A stretch of DNA of 64,000 nt from Larimichthys crocea (lineage: Eukaryota; Chordata; Actinopteri; Sciaenidae). Every line of letters starts with the position of its first letter. The first letter of the stretch is position 1. The position numbers and the translations under genes are program-made. Shown in pieces: positions 1 through 16,140 of the stretch. A model generated the notes under the pieces. The model was not told the origin of the DNA. It was given only the letters and a program-made list of their open reading frames with translations, and ran no database searches. Location of the stretch: contig NC_040012.1 in NCBI RefSeq assembly GCF_000972845.2, forward strand, positions 12,088,930 to 12,152,929. The letters are read 5' to 3'.

Positions 1-4145
<4,145 letters not shown>

Positions 4146-5545
4146 GATGCGAGAACATGGATATATCAGGGAAATAAGGGGATCTTTGCACTCTTCTAAA
4201 GACTTGGGATGGAGCAGAGACCATCGTTTTTCAGATCTACTACATAGTCCCTTCATTCCATCGGGCTGGATGAGGTCGCCATGATCCTTTGGGTGCCGAT
4301 AACCTCTCACTGTCACATACACCTGCGTATTAAAGCAGACACACCACTTTTTTCTTTTTTCTTTTTTTTGTACCTACCCACTGTTTGTTTTTTTTTTTTT
4401 TTACTTTGAAGCAGTTAGTCTTGGATGTTGTTATCCCCTTTTAAAATGTGATATTTTTTCAATTTCCTGAGGAAAAACTGAGACAATGGCCAATAATAAT
4501 CCACACATTGTAACTGACTCGTCTATGGCAGTTCGACACACAGTTCTGTTTGTCGTATACTACTTCCCTCTAGTCGTCAGCGGTGTTGTTTACCGGTCTG
4601 TTACAGGTTCACATCACATTGGCTATTTGTAAAATTCTGGCCAGCTAGGTAGCATTTGTCCTATGTGCATATCTGTCAGTTTTGTAAGGCATTTGAACAC
4701 ATGGAGTGTTGAAAGCATGACCAAATAGAAAACACTGGGTGACACAAGAAGAACGGTCTTTTCCTTTCTTTGCTTTTTGCCTAGAGAGCCGAGTCCTCAG
4801 ACCCCCACAGAAGCATCCATTCACTGTCTTCTTGGTATTCTGACCCAAGCACAGCAAGCCATCGCAGAAAATGACAAACCTTGTTACATTAAGAGGCAAA
4901 TCAAGTCGTTTGTTTGATCCTTTTGGATCTGTTAGTTACATGTAAAATTTGTCATTTGGTATCTTATTATTTTTTGTCGCTGTGTCTAACATTATAGTCA
5001 TATTGTCCCTAGATTTCGGGTCTGCTTATAAAGGCCCTTTCTTATGAGTCTGTGGAACAATGTGACTTAAGTAAATGGAAAAAAGAGTGAGGTGAAATCC
5101 TTTTTATAGGATTTTTATTGAGTGTAATGTAAAGTCGAGAAGGTCGGTGTGGATAGTGTTGCGGCTTTGTGCCTCAACCTTTTTAGTGAAACCTTTAAAA
5201 AAAAAAGAATTTGTAATGTATTAAATCAAAGATGTTTTAAAATCTTAAGAAACGGGAAAGCAAAACTTATTTACCATATTCTCCCTGTTACCACCCAAAA
5301 ACTGTTTTCTTTGTTTCATTCTTATCAAAGAATGTAGATTTGCAACTTATAGGTATGCATATTTGAAAGCTTGTTTTCAAGGTACAGTTTTCCTCACAAT
5401 ACACTGGCTAAAATAAAGACTGCTCCTTTGTATCACATGTAACCCTGTTATTGTTAAACTCATTACATCATACATATATACATTATTTCATATATGTTTT
5501 TATTTATACACATTAGAGATGCTAATAAATTTTATTTTTAAAAGT
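4146..5545 (+). other. 3' UTR of the PKA gene with two poly(A) signals
   Basis: The stretch after the stop codon has no coding content. It contains T-rich tracts near 4350-4403. Two AATAAA hexamers, at 5412-5417 and 5524-5529, mark likely 3' ends and imply a 3' UTR of about 1.3-1.4 kb. Long 3' UTRs are usual for PKA catalytic subunit genes. Confidence 0.6.
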
Positions 5546-5800
5546 GTTGATGTTGTGTAACTCTCCATGCACTGCTCAGCAAAGTAGTCCACGAGTACTT
5601 GGGGAAAGGTAATAAAGATGCAGCGTTCGATTTATTAGTTGTGGGGTAGAGGATCCTAATTTATGGTCAGGAAAACAAGCATTTACTTTGAGTAATACCG
5701 CTAACCTTTCACTTTCATCATTAATAATTTGGTTGCAAAACATGAAAATGGAATAATTCTGACAAAGTTAAAACAGTTATCATTACTGTATGGGTATTTT

Positions 5801-6137
5801 TTTAAAGCGGCCAGTATAAGATATAAGATTTAGGGGTATTTATTGTCAGAATATGTCAGAAATTGATTAAAATAATCATAAGTATGTTTTCATCAGTGTA
5901 TAATCATCTGAAAATAACAATTGTGTTTTTGTTACCTTTAGAATTAGTCCTTTTTATCTACAGATGTTTCTACAGTATCCCAGGACAAACTAAGCACTAG
6001 ATAGCTTTTCACATTTTTGTGAGAGATTTACAGCCACCATAGTTTCTTGTACATGCTTGGAAGGGTGACTGATATTCAGTTAGTTTCTGCAAATTAACCG
6101 CTAGTTGCCATTAAATTCGACACACTAGTCCTTTAAA
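5801..6137. mobile_element. Short element with TTAAAGG-type ends (MITE-like), copy 1
   Basis: This AT-rich block starts with TTTAAAG and ends with CACACTAGTCCTTTAAA. Its interior shares recognisable phrases with the block at 52456-52700, such as TGTTTTCATCAGTGTATAAT and an ATTAGTCCTTTTTATCTACAG-like stretch. It also shares its right end with 27163-27451. It has no coding capacity, which fits a non-autonomous DNA transposon. It lies about 470 bp upstream of the exosc4 start. Confidence 0.55.
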
Positions 6138-6551
6138 TATTTTACATCCTTTTAAGAAAACTAGTGTACATCAGGTACCAAAATGTTAATACAATATTTT
6201 AGTAATGTTTTGTTGCCAATTTCTATGAGGATCCCCTTTCCTTTATTTATTGCAGAACAGAGACATAAATGCACACATATACAGGTAAAATCAACTACTT
6301 TATAAAAATAAATAAAAGTGTTAAATGTGTAAGTGACAGTAATAGTTAGATAGATAAATACAAATAATTGATTTAAAATATGATACATTAACAGAGATAA
6401 GAAGAAATAACATTTAAAAACGGAGTTAAGAATTTATTTCAACTAAAAAAGAAAGCTGCATTAGTACTTCAAATTTGGTATTTTGGGTCTTCTTACTCGC
6501 CGTAGTCCTTGCAGACGAGTGGGCGTATGGGTAATGTAGTACAGCGGCCGG

Positions 6552-6557
6552 CACGTG
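6552..6557. promoter_or_regulatory. CACGTG E-box in the exosc4 promoter
   Basis: A palindromic CACGTG sits about 50 bp upstream of the exosc4 ATG, inside a short GC-rich stretch (about 6540-6600) in otherwise AT-rich DNA. This is a site type bound by MYC/MAX or USF factors and is common in housekeeping ribosome and RNA-processing genes. No TATA box was seen. Confidence 0.4.
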
Positions 6558-6603
6558 GGGCGTTGCGTTTGTTGCTGCTGTTCACGCGGAGTTTTGCGGA
6601 AAC

Positions 6604-8597
6604 ATGGCGGGCTTGGAGCTGCTGTCTGACCAGGGTTACCGCTTAGATGGAAGAAAAGCCACCGAGCTGCGGAAGGTCCAGGCCCGCATGGGTGTGTTCG
6701 CTCAGGCCGACGGCTCCGCGTATCTAGAGCAGGGAAACACGAAGGCTCTGGCGGTGGTTTACGGTCCACATGAAGTAAGTGACATGGATGGAGGCTTGTT
6801 GGGGTTAGCCTACAGTAAGAACGTACCACTGGTTATAAGTGTAAATATTATTTAAAGTAAAAGTCCAATATGTGTTTTAAACATGAACAACATTTCCCAT
6901 AATGCTGCAGCAGAGAGAAACTTTAAGATTAAAGGTTTAATCGGGATGAAAACATCATCCAGCATGAGTCACAAACACTGGAGTAAATACAATACTTCAT
7001 TCGTTAAATTACTGATATGCATAATTAGTAGTTACTCTAATATCTATCATAATTCATCATATCACAAACTAATGTCTATATAATGTGACTGTTTGTTTGT
7101 CTAACCACAATCAGTCACTTTTACTGGACAGATATTTGTATATATATACTAGAATTAGTGTATTTAGTGTGGGATCACACTAAATCTTATGAGATCTTAT
7201 GCATGCACACATACAGTATATACAGAATTACAGCTAAAAACAAAGACAACAGGCTCAACAGGTAGACGTAAACATCATAAACATTAAACTACTATGTACA
7301 ACATTGCAATATTAATAATAAAATGTTTGTGGACCACTATATTAGCTACATCTACCCATGCTCTGCCACATATTTTAACTTTGCAAAGCTTATAAAGGAC
7401 AGTTTCTGTTAAAACATACTGAGGGATATTATTGGTATACATGAGAGAGCCATCGTATTAGAAACACACCTCAATATGATGCAAAAATTTAACACTACAA
7501 CCTCAACAGTAAACATTATAGTGAAATTAATATTTCTCTGACAGTGTCAGCACAAATTGAAACCTTGTAAGCTTCATAAAAGTAGAGTTTATGTCATATT
7601 GGATCACAAATGTATCTAATGAAGTGGCTGGTTTGTTATTAAGGTTGTTGTCATTGTTGGGCTGCGTTATGCAAGTACATAAGTGTTCCTCTAATATTGT
7701 TCCCCTCATGTTTGTCAGTCCAGTTCAACAACGCAGCACACTACAACCTCAGTAATAAACATATAGTTAATATCTTTCTGGCAGCATCACTCAAAACTGA
7801 ACATTATCTTTACAAATGTAGAATTTATAGCTGATCTGTTGTATTGGATTGCCTTAATTTAGCATTTTTCTCACTAACTAACATGCTGTTTTTATTATTC
7901 TGTGGAAGTCTTCAGAGATGATGTGTTTGTCACTCCTAGATGCGAGGTTCACGCAGCCGGGCTCGTCATGATCGAGCTGTCATCAACTGTCAGTACAGCA
8001 TGGCCACGTTCAGCACAGCAGAGAGGAAGAGGAGACCACACGGGGACCGCAAGTCCACCGAGATGAGCCTCCACCTGAAGCAGACGTTTGAAGCCGCTGT
8101 GATGACCCAACTCTACCCACGCTCTCAAATAGACATCTATGTTAAGGTCAATATGGAGAGGGGAATTTAATGTGTTGGGTGTTGGAATCACCATCTTAGG
8201 GGAAATTACTAATATGAGGGTTTTTCTTTTCAAACAGATCCTGCAGTCAGATGGAGGGAACTACAGCGTATGTGTGAACGCTGCCACTCTGGCCGTGATT
8301 GACGCCGGCATCCCCATGCGGGACTACGTGTGTGCCTGCACGGTCGGGTTTGTGGACGAGACGCCGCTCGCTGACCTTTGCTATGCAGAGGAAAGTGGAG
8401 GAGTGAGCTCTCTGGCCTTAGCGCTGCTGCCCCGCGGCGGACAGATCGCTCTGCTGCAGATGGACGCCAGGCTACATCAGGACCACTTAGAGGCTCTGAT
8501 CGAAGCTGCCATGACAGCTTGTAAAGGTGTGAGCAAGGTACTGGATCAGGTGGTGCGACAACATCTCCAAGAAGCGTCTGTGAACTCTGCAGAGTGA
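6604..8597 (+). CDS. exosc4: Exosome complex component RRP41 (EXOSC4)
   Basis: Three exons, 6604-6774, 7940-8146 and 8238-8597, encode 245 aa, the same length as human EXOSC4. The protein begins MAGLELLSDQGYR and carries the RNase PH-fold landmarks of Rrp41: GRKATELRKVQARMG, QGNTKALAVVYGPHE, CQYSMATFS, RKRRPHGDRKS and NAATLAVIDAGIPMRD. In the family Rrp41 pairs with Rrp45 in the hexameric ring of the RNA exosome, which channels RNA to catalytic subunits in nucleus and cytoplasm. In animals the ring itself is not catalytic. The start ATG lies in the GC-rich promoter stretch, and AATAAA at 8721-8726 gives a short 3' UTR. Intron 1 (1.2 kb) holds no recognised gene. Confidence 0.96.
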
Positions 8598-8903
8598 AGC
8601 AGGGAGGAGGGGGGGGGGCATCTATACTGTGGAGTGGACTGTGGACTTTGGAGTGAATTTTTATTTTTATGTATTCATGGAAATTACACTTTTGTACAGG
8701 ATATAAGTAGTCAAGCTCACAATAAACATGTTAACCCTGTATCATTTGTGTGTTCTTTTATTTATTCAAGTATTTAAAGGTACACTCCTTAATTTTGATG
8801 CAATCCAAAGGGCAAAACAAAACACTACAACAAAAGATGTTTTAGATTCTGTTGAATGTTTGTGTACATCAGCATTGTTAGCAATAAATCCAAACCTCGT
8901 AAC

Positions 8904-9240
8904 TGAAGTTGAGGCCGATGTGGAAGTGCCAAAAACTGCAGTTCCTCAAACGTCCACTGGAAGCTGGCTACAACACAAGTCAATCTCCCCATATTAAAAT
9001 GTCCAACTTCACACCGGAGATAAACCTTGTTTACAGACTGGTACAAAAAACAGTTTTGGTCTTTATAGCTAAATTTCCAGTTCATGACAAGTGCACTGAG
9101 TCCCAGTTTCTATTTAACTCACCCGTTCAAATGAAGTCTTAAAGTTATGCATAATTAACAGCATGGCCGCTTTAAGTGACAGGTAGGTGCTGTTACAGAG
9201 CACCTAGGTGTCAGGTCCACCGATGATCTACGTCTTTGTC
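8904..9240. repeat. Dispersed repeat family B, copy 1
   Basis: About 300 bp here align by eye with 25996-26230 in the aminotransferase gene. Shared phrases in the same order include GGAAGTGCC, AAAACTGC, GGCTGGCTACAA, TTAAAATGT, TGGTACAA, a TTTTGGTCTTTATAG-like stretch, TTCATGAC and TTAACTCACC. Both copies are non-coding. The family is not known to me by name; it is likely an old non-autonomous transposon. Confidence 0.6.
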
Positions 9241-9535
9241 CATTTTTAAATTAGGCAGAAGAAGTAGGACTACCAACATGGCGGCTGCTGGATTGTAAGC
9301 TTCAAAAAGGCTCTTCACGAACCTGTGGATGATGTGAGATATGCTGTTCTTCAAATAAATCATATAACGTGACTTTTGGAAACAAAATGCTTACTCGATA
9401 CCTGTAAGTGTATTTCTCAAATTGCATATGTGAAATACATACTTTAAATAAAACATATAGTAAAAGGTTTGAGGCAATTTATATATCCGAGGAAGGTCCA
9501 TATTATAACTGAAATAAAATAATAAAATAAAAATT

Positions 9536-9828
9536 AATTATTTTAATTTATTTTATTTTATTTTATTTTATTTATGTTTATGTGATTATGTTTATTTTAA
9601 TTTAATTTTACTTTATTTTATTTATATAATTTTAGTTATGTTTATTTGAATTAATCAATGAACGTATTGACAGAAAATGATCAATGAAATGTAATCTGTC
9701 CTGAACTGAACACTGCAGCCTCGACTTTGTTTATTTTATTTTATTTTATTTTATATATTTTTATGTCATTGTGTTTATTTTATTTTATTTTATTTTATTT
9801 TATTTTATTTTATTTTATTTTATTCCCT
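9536..9828. repeat. TTTTA pentanucleotide microsatellite in two blocks
   Basis: Two runs of (TTTTA)n, near 9540-9570 and 9735-9826, flank a degenerate stretch of the same composition. The second run ends only about 10 bp before the ACCGGAAGTGGG sequence at the presumed gpaa1 promoter. Confidence 0.8.
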
Positions 9829-9837
9829 TATTGCTTG

Positions 9838-9937
9838 ACCGGAAGTGGGTCCGCCGCATTAATGTCTTCGCAGGGAACAAGGAAACAGCTGCTGCAGCGC
9901 TGCAGGTGGATGAGTCCTGACTGTTCGCTGTACACAG
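9838..9937 (+). promoter_or_regulatory. Likely gpaa1 promoter and non-coding first exon with an ETS-type site
   Basis: ACCGGAAGTGGG near 9839-9850 matches the CCGGAAGT ETS/GABPA consensus that often lies at TATA-less transcription starts. The following GC-richer stretch ends in a good splice donor, ACACAG|GTACGT, at about 9937. An acceptor CTTCAG at 10278-10283 lies just upstream of the gpaa1 start codon. I infer a non-coding first exon that joins to a second 5' UTR segment. No peptide of interest is encoded. Confidence 0.4.
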
Positions 9938-10312
9938 GTACGTTAAGATGTCTTCACGTGTGACACATCAAAAGATTGACCTGATAATTGTTCATATGAA
10001 TCTCGCTGTCAGCGGACAAATGTTTTTCTTTAAACCTTTTTTTGCGAAACCAAGCTAGCCAGCTAGCCTGAAGCTAACCTGTCAATAAAAGCTGACGCCG
10101 GGACAGGAAGTGATTTCTGAGCTCGAGCTGAATGAAAGCACATAAAAAGCACGTGGATATGTCAGATATCGATGGAGCTCGTGATATTTAGTTTTCAGGT
10201 TGGGTGCCTCGGTAATAATTCATTCATAAATGTGTACTTCAGGTGTATACTTCACAGGTAACGTGAAGCTGTGCTGCCTTCAGGGTCCTGTGTCTCCGAG
10301 CTTTATCACGTT

Positions 10313-10359
<47 letters not shown>
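10313..10359 (+). repeat. (CAA)n tract forming the 5' leader immediately before the gpaa1 ATG
   Basis: About sixteen uninterrupted AAC/CAA trinucleotides run directly into the initiating ATG at 10360. Such leader sequence is unstructured in RNA. The run is also a microsatellite and is likely length-polymorphic. Confidence 0.9.
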
Positions 10360-10360
<1 letters not shown>

Positions 10361-13300
10361 TGGGTCTGCTGTCTGACCCGAACAGGAGACGGGCTTTGAT
10401 CAGCCTGCTCACCCGCCTCAACGCTCCAATCTGGTGAGTTTTCAAGATGAATGTGCTAAATGTCAAATTCTTTTTTTTTAAACTACAATACCCAACATGC
10501 ACCTGTGTTTAAGAGTCATATGATTTCTTTCATGATTTTTATTCATTCATCTCATCCCAGTGTGGTCTGCTACATGGCGGGCGTGGCCTGGTTCATGGGG
10601 TTAGCGTTCGAGCCCTTCACTCTGCGGACGTACATGTCAGAGAACGCCATGGGGTCCACGATGGTGGAGGAGCGCTTTCCATCGGGGGAGAGGGCGCTGG
10701 CCACGGGCAGGGAGTTTTCAGCCCATAAGAAGAGAGCAGGGTGAGCCACACAAAGCTACCGAGTCTGATTTATAATGCTGATTTGATGACGATGACTGGT
10801 TTTTAAGAGCATGGATGGTCTGCACTGATCTGTAACAAATCGCCAATACTGCGTTTTTACTGGCTACTGAGTCCAGTTTTACACTAAGTCCTGTAATATT
10901 TGCTTTTATTCCACCAATCTAACATGACCGGTTGTCTCTCTTCAGTGGGATGCCGGTGGATTGGCTGGTGAAAACCATGCAGGCTCGAGGGTTAGAGGTG
11001 TTTACCCAGAGGTTCTCTCGTACGCTGCCTTTCCCTGATGAAAACAAAGAGAGATATGTAAGTTTGAAAGTATGAAAGACACATATCTGCCCCGCATTTC
11101 TACTCTCAACGCTTTCTTATAGTGTTATTGTCCAAACATAATCATCTCTCCTCTCAGATGGTGAAAGGCACAAATGTATACGGGATCCTTCGGGCTCCCA
11201 GAGCTCCACGGACTGAAGCCCTGGTGCTGAGTGCCCCCTGCACCCCAGGAGACAACAACAACCAGGCAGTGGGGCTGCTACTTGGCTTGGCACAGTACTT
11301 CAGGAGTGAGTACAGATTCTGTCCTCTCCACTATCTGAATGACACTGAAGTGGGATTTCTTGTTTTAATGACTTTCGTGTTCATCAATAGATCAGATTTT
11401 CTGGGCCAAGGACATCATATTCCTCGTGAATGAGCATGATCTGATTGGTATGCAGGCCTGGCTGGAGGGCTACCATCACACAAACACTACAGGTAATCGT
11501 GAGCAGGATGTCTCCCCATATGTTGGTAGTCAACACCATTCACACACAACTCATATAAAAAGCAACAAGACTGCATTCTTCAGTTGACTTTTCTTCTGTG
11601 ATGATGCATCCAGGAATGGACTGGTCTCCACTTCAAGGCCGTGGTGGTTCAATCCAGGCAGCTCTGTCCCTGGAGCTCAGCAGTGATGTGATCACCAGTA
11701 TGGACCTGGTACTGGAAGGCCTCAATGGCCAGCTCCCAAACCTGGATTTAGCGAACCTCTTCTATGCCTTCTGTCAGAAGATCGGAGTCCTCTGCACCAT
11801 CCAGGGCAAGGTGAAGGCTGATCATGTGATATGTAGTAGAAACGTAACACATTTTCTCTCATTTAATTGTAATTAATTGTTTAATTGTTGGATAACTGAG
11901 GTGTTCTTGGTATAGGATCGTTTCTAATCTTTGCATTTTGTCTGTGGATGTTTGTACAGCTGCAGAGGAATGACTGGGACAGTGTGTCAGGCTACAGCCA
12001 TTCAGTCCAGACCATGATGCTGATGGTAATGAAGCAGGCCAGTGGGCGGCCTTGGGGCGATCATGGCCTTTTCCTGCGATACCACATTGAGGCCGCCACC
12101 GTCAGGGGCATCAACAGTTTTCGTCAGTACAAGACTGACACCACCACGATCGGCAGGTTAGAGCAGACGTATACTGACTTCTGCTCTTTTGTGTTTAATG
12201 ATTTAATGTACTGTAGATTTAACCTTTATAATGTGACACTTAATTACTTAATTTTTTTTGGCTTCATGAATATCCTCTAGGCTCCTGGAAGGAATGTATC
12301 GTAAGCTGAATAATCTCCTAGAGCGCCTGCACCAGTCCTACTTCTTCTACCTCATGCCCTCCCTCTCTCACTTTGTCTCCATTGGTTACTACATGCCAGC
12401 CTTCGGCCTCCTCGCCGTCATCCTGCTGCTTCGTGTATCCTTTCACGATTATTTTCCTTCTAGTCCTACCCCGAGGCTACCCACGTTATTGATTGCGTGT
12501 TAATTTTCACTATTGAAACCTACTCGCTTGCCAAATTTGCCCTTGACTATGAAACAGGCCTTAGACCTGTGGGTTCAACTCGCCACTCCTCCACAGAGAA
12601 CCGAAGATGGAGTCCCTGACACTGAGCAGGTTAGACGCGCCACACATCACGACAAACGGGACAGAAATGAAACAATTTACTGATCTTGAGTTTGTTAAAT
12701 CGCCACTTTGATCCAATCTGCTTCCTCTCAGATGTCCAGTCCAGGAGTGCTGTCAGTGTTGACTCCTCTGGTGATCAGCCATCTGACAGGAGTAGCTCTG
12801 TACACCCTGCCAATCCAGTTTCAGGAGATGGCTGTCGAACACTTCCCGGTATCTGAGACCGAGGCTGTGGTCCTGACAGCCATTGCAGTTTACACAGCCG
12901 GCCTGGCTTTGCCTCATAACACACACAGGTTCGTTTTTTTGACGTGTATTTTCTTTTATACCTTTTTCTTGATCAGTGTCTGAGCACAGAATGTCACGTA
13001 CAAACCTAGTTTCTTTACCACAAGTTCAGATCAACTTTGGGGTCAAAAAGAGTTTTGAGCTTGTGTGGTTGTCCATCCACCCTTATCACCCATAGTTCTG
13101 CTGTCAAGTAGCTGAAAAATATCCATACCGTGCACAGCAGTGAGTCAAGTTGAGACGGCGGGAAACTTGTTCAACTTGTGACGCAGGAGAGTGAGCTGTT
13201 TGTTATGCTGTTTGTTGAAGGCTGCTGTCAGGCGAGGGGACGGAGCAGGGCTGGAAGGTGTTGAAGCTGGTGGCTGTGCTGTACCTGGCTGTGCTCCTGG

Positions 13301-13735
13301 GTTGCACCGCCCTCATCAATTTCTCCCTGGGCTTCATCCTGGCTCTCACTCTGGTGCCCGTGGCTGCTTTCGTCACACCCCACGTGCCAAAGTAATATAC
13401 TTTCACAGATTCTTTGGCCATTGTAGCTCTGTGGTGCCATCTGTTAGTCAAATTGAAGTAAAACCTCAATCTCCTCTTCTTCTCCCCTCAGGGTTCTTTC
13501 CGCCTTCATCCTGGTCATCCTCAGCCCAGCCTGCACACTCCTCTTTTCTGTCTTTTTCTTCCAAGAGCTGCAGGAAGTGCCTACCAGCTTCCAGGAGGGT
13601 TGGTTGCTCTACCTGTCAGTCATCTCACAGGGCATCCTGGACCACTTCCTGTACGGCTCTCTGGTTTACCCTCTCATAGCTCTGCTGGTTTACCCATGCT
13701 GGCTGCTTTTCTGGAACATTCTCTTCTGGAAGTAA
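10360..13735 (+). CDS. gpaa1: GPI transamidase subunit GPAA1
   Basis: Twelve exons (10360-10433, 10561-10740, 10946-11057, 11158-11305, 11391-11492, 11614-11810, 11960-12156, 12281-12434, 12558-12629, 12732-12928, 13221-13391, 13492-13735) give 615 aa, against about 621 in human. The N-terminus [13 protein letters not shown] is the family signature and leads into a first membrane segment. It is followed by [29 protein letters not shown], the lumenal M28-peptidase-like region ([28 protein letters not shown]) and several C-terminal membrane helices ([35 protein letters not shown]). In the family GPAA1 is part of the ER-membrane transamidase (with PIGK, PIGT, PIGS and PIGU) that attaches GPI anchors to proteins. 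The gene follows exosc4 head-to-tail, as in human 8q24.3. AATAAA occurs at 13834-13839. Confidence 0.96.
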
Positions 13736-14737
13736 ACGCCAGTCATACAGGACTACTGAAGGCTTTCATGGAGAGAAAACCCCTCTGAGGTGGTCTCAGG
13801 TTTGTCTTCACTCTGGGAAACGTGAATGACATGAATAAAATCCACTGGAGAGTTTGGAAAAAAAGATGATTGTCTATAGTTGACCTGGAAAGAATGCAGC
13901 AACTGTTTTTTGGGACTTTTTGTTGGTTGAAAGTGATTTAATTCTCTAAACATTTGAGGTTTTCATGATGAAATAAAGCAGAACGGACTGTTTTGTACTG
14001 TACGTCATACTCACATGATTAAGTGGAAGAGGGGTTGATCTTTTCAAATATAAATGACATGCTTGAGTTGCTTCCTGTTCAAGATTTTGGTTTAAGGATT
14101 TTCTTTGTTGTACATGAAGAAAATGACTGCACTGCTGTTTTGTTTCTTTAAGATCTTGTTTTACTGGGTAGGATGGTGATGCATGAAACATCTGTTGGAG
14201 AAACAACCTGTTTGGCTCATAGTCTGCCTCATTTTAATATGTGTATACATCTGCTGTTGAACAAGCCATCACTACATCCAATATTTTTATACTTGTTTTG
14301 ATAACTTTATTTGAAACGTGTTTATTTCGTATTTATAAATGCCAAATTAAAAGACTAAAAGAGTTTGGTTGCTGTTTAATTCAAGGCCCGTACAGTAGGC
14401 ATTGTACAACATAGTTATGTGAACACATCACACATTTATCATTTTCATGGATCGTAAAAGTTGGTCGGGGAAAGACAAAATAAGGCACATAAGCGACAAT
14501 TAACCTGCATTTACAGATCTTAGATTTGAGCCGGCTATGAAATGTTTTATTGTGAAGAGTACGAGCATCAACACCACAACGAAAGAGTCCAGACAGATGT
14601 GTGCGCGATGAACCGCCACATTTCTACAGTAGCCAAACACTGGCTCTAGATCAGGTGATTGACGTGTTTCACATGCACCTTAGTTTCTCCACTCGATGCC
14701 ACTAAATCCTACTCAATGCTCCTTTAAATTAGAGACA

Positions 14738-15052
14738 TGGCAGCACAGAGGTGCAGTGGTCAGCACTGTCGCCTCCCAGCAAGAAGGTTCCTGGTTCGGT
14801 TGTGACCTTTATATGTGGAGTTTGCATGTTTTTCCCCAAGTCTTTGTGGGTTCTCTCCGGCTTCCTCCCACAGTCCAAAGACATGCACTTGACAGCTTAA
14901 TTGGTGACTCTAAATTGGCCATAGGTGTTGAAATGTGCCCTGCAATAAGCCGGCGACTTGTCCAGGGTGTACCCCGCCTCTCGCACAAAGTCAGTTGGGA
15001 TAGGCTCCGGCCCCACAACATCTTGACTCTGTTACAGATAATGGATGGATAA
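14738..15052 (+). mobile_element. tRNA-derived SINE, sense orientation
   Basis: The element opens with an A-box-like GGTGCAGTGGTCAGCA and a B-box-like GGTTCGGTTGTGACC. It continues through the phrases GTGGAGTTTGCATGTT, CCTCCCACAGTCCAAAGACA, TTAATTGGTGACTCTAAATT and GGGATAGGCTCCGGCCCC, and ends ATAATGGATGGATAA. I recognise this order from SINEs widespread in teleost genomes. It has about 5-10% apparent changes from the form I recall and is no longer coding or likely mobile. Confidence 0.85.
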
Positions 15053-16067
15053 ACAAGTCATGTTTACATTCAGTTTCTCAGCACAGCACTGGGGCATCCT
15101 TGAGGTCTAACATACATAAAGCCAATTTTTCCTAGTTTTTTCCTACTCTCTTCTGCCCTTAAAGCCAGATTTCTGCACATCTTGGCGTTCTACTACATCT
15201 TTCCTGTATCTGTGTCACTTGAGTATAGCTGCTGCTGATCCCTTCAGACTGATTAAACCGGACTTAATGTGTAAAATCCTCCTTTAAGCTGGCGTATGAA
15301 TACAATTTGTCCATCTATTAACTGGATCTCAAAGAACGCACCAACAAACAAAACTGGGATTTGTTTAGTTCCATTATGTTTATTCAGCTAATGCAAGTTT
15401 ATTACAGTATCGTGTACTGAAAACAAAATCATTCCATTGCTGTCACAGCTCAGAGGGAATCGAGTGAAATTAGATCAACTGCTAAAATGTACATCAACTA
15501 CTCAATGCATCTTGTTAAAAATAATACACTTAATACAATGTTATAAAAAAATAAAAGCACTTGACAACCCTGTAAACACACCGTCTCTTCTCGGCCATGG
15601 CTTCCAACATTATTTATGGCACCGGCAGATGACGCAGACAGAGTATCTGATGACAACAGCTTCAGCTTTCCTCTTACTTCACAGCTGGCAGAAACTGAAA
15701 GTCTCCCTCATCTTCAGCTGCAATCAAACGCAAACGCACATCATGTCTCTCTCACCTAAAATAAATATTAGGCCGTCTGTGTTGTTTGCCACACGCACGC
15801 ACACACACGTAACACCCTGTAAATAAATAACAAAGAGGTCAGGCCGAATTCTGATGTATGTCATGGTCGTGTCCGTAAGTGGTCAAAGCTGACGCCCTCT
15901 GTCTGCAGTTCATGTCTGAGCCCTGGCCAGTGCAGCTCTGCGTCATGCTACAGTGCTTCAAACGTCTTCAGCAGCAGCCGGCCTGTCGAAGGACTCTCAG
16001 TGCACTTGGCAGTCTTTATGTGAGTATTTTGTCAAAATGTACATGGCAGATCTAGCATCCTCATCCA

Positions 16068-16098
16068 TGTGTATGTGTGTGTGTGTGTGTGTGTGTGT
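16068..16098. repeat. (GT)n microsatellite
   Basis: A GT dinucleotide run of about 15 units lies just beyond the sharpin stop codon on the gene's 3' side. Confidence 0.9.
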
Positions 16099-16140
16099 AA
16101 ATAAGTGTAGACGTGGCGGCCAGACAGCGATGACGGGCAG

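Larger units (their letters stand above)
8598..9835 (+). other. exosc4-gpaa1 intergenic region, repeat-rich
   Basis: After the exosc4 poly(A) signal this region holds a dispersed repeat at about 8904-9240 and two blocks of TTTTA pentamers. No coding gene was recognised; the apparent open frames are repeat translations without splice or start context. Confidence 0.6.
13736..16140. other. Convergent gpaa1-sharpin intergenic region and 3' UTRs
   Basis: This stretch holds the gpaa1 3' end (AATAAA at 13834 and about 13969), a MITE-like fragment near 14615-14730, a tRNA-derived SINE at about 14738-15052, a (GT)n tract near 16068-16098 and the putative sharpin 3' UTR. A reverse-strand AATAAA (TTTATT near 15379) may end sharpin. 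No cyc1 gene, which separates gpaa1 and sharpin in human, is present. Confidence 0.6.

Noticed and set aside
9727..9963. Frame encoding repeated FILFY residues
   Set aside because: Translation of the TTTTA microsatellite, not a membrane protein.
15437..15826. 129-codon open frame between gpaa1 and sharpin
   Set aside because: No family resemblance, no promoter or splice context, biased AT-rich composition; it lies in the presumed sharpin 3' UTR on the opposite strand.
13736..16140. Possible cyc1 gene, expected from human gene order
   Set aside because: Neither strand shows a cytochrome c1 heme motif or any conserved exon.
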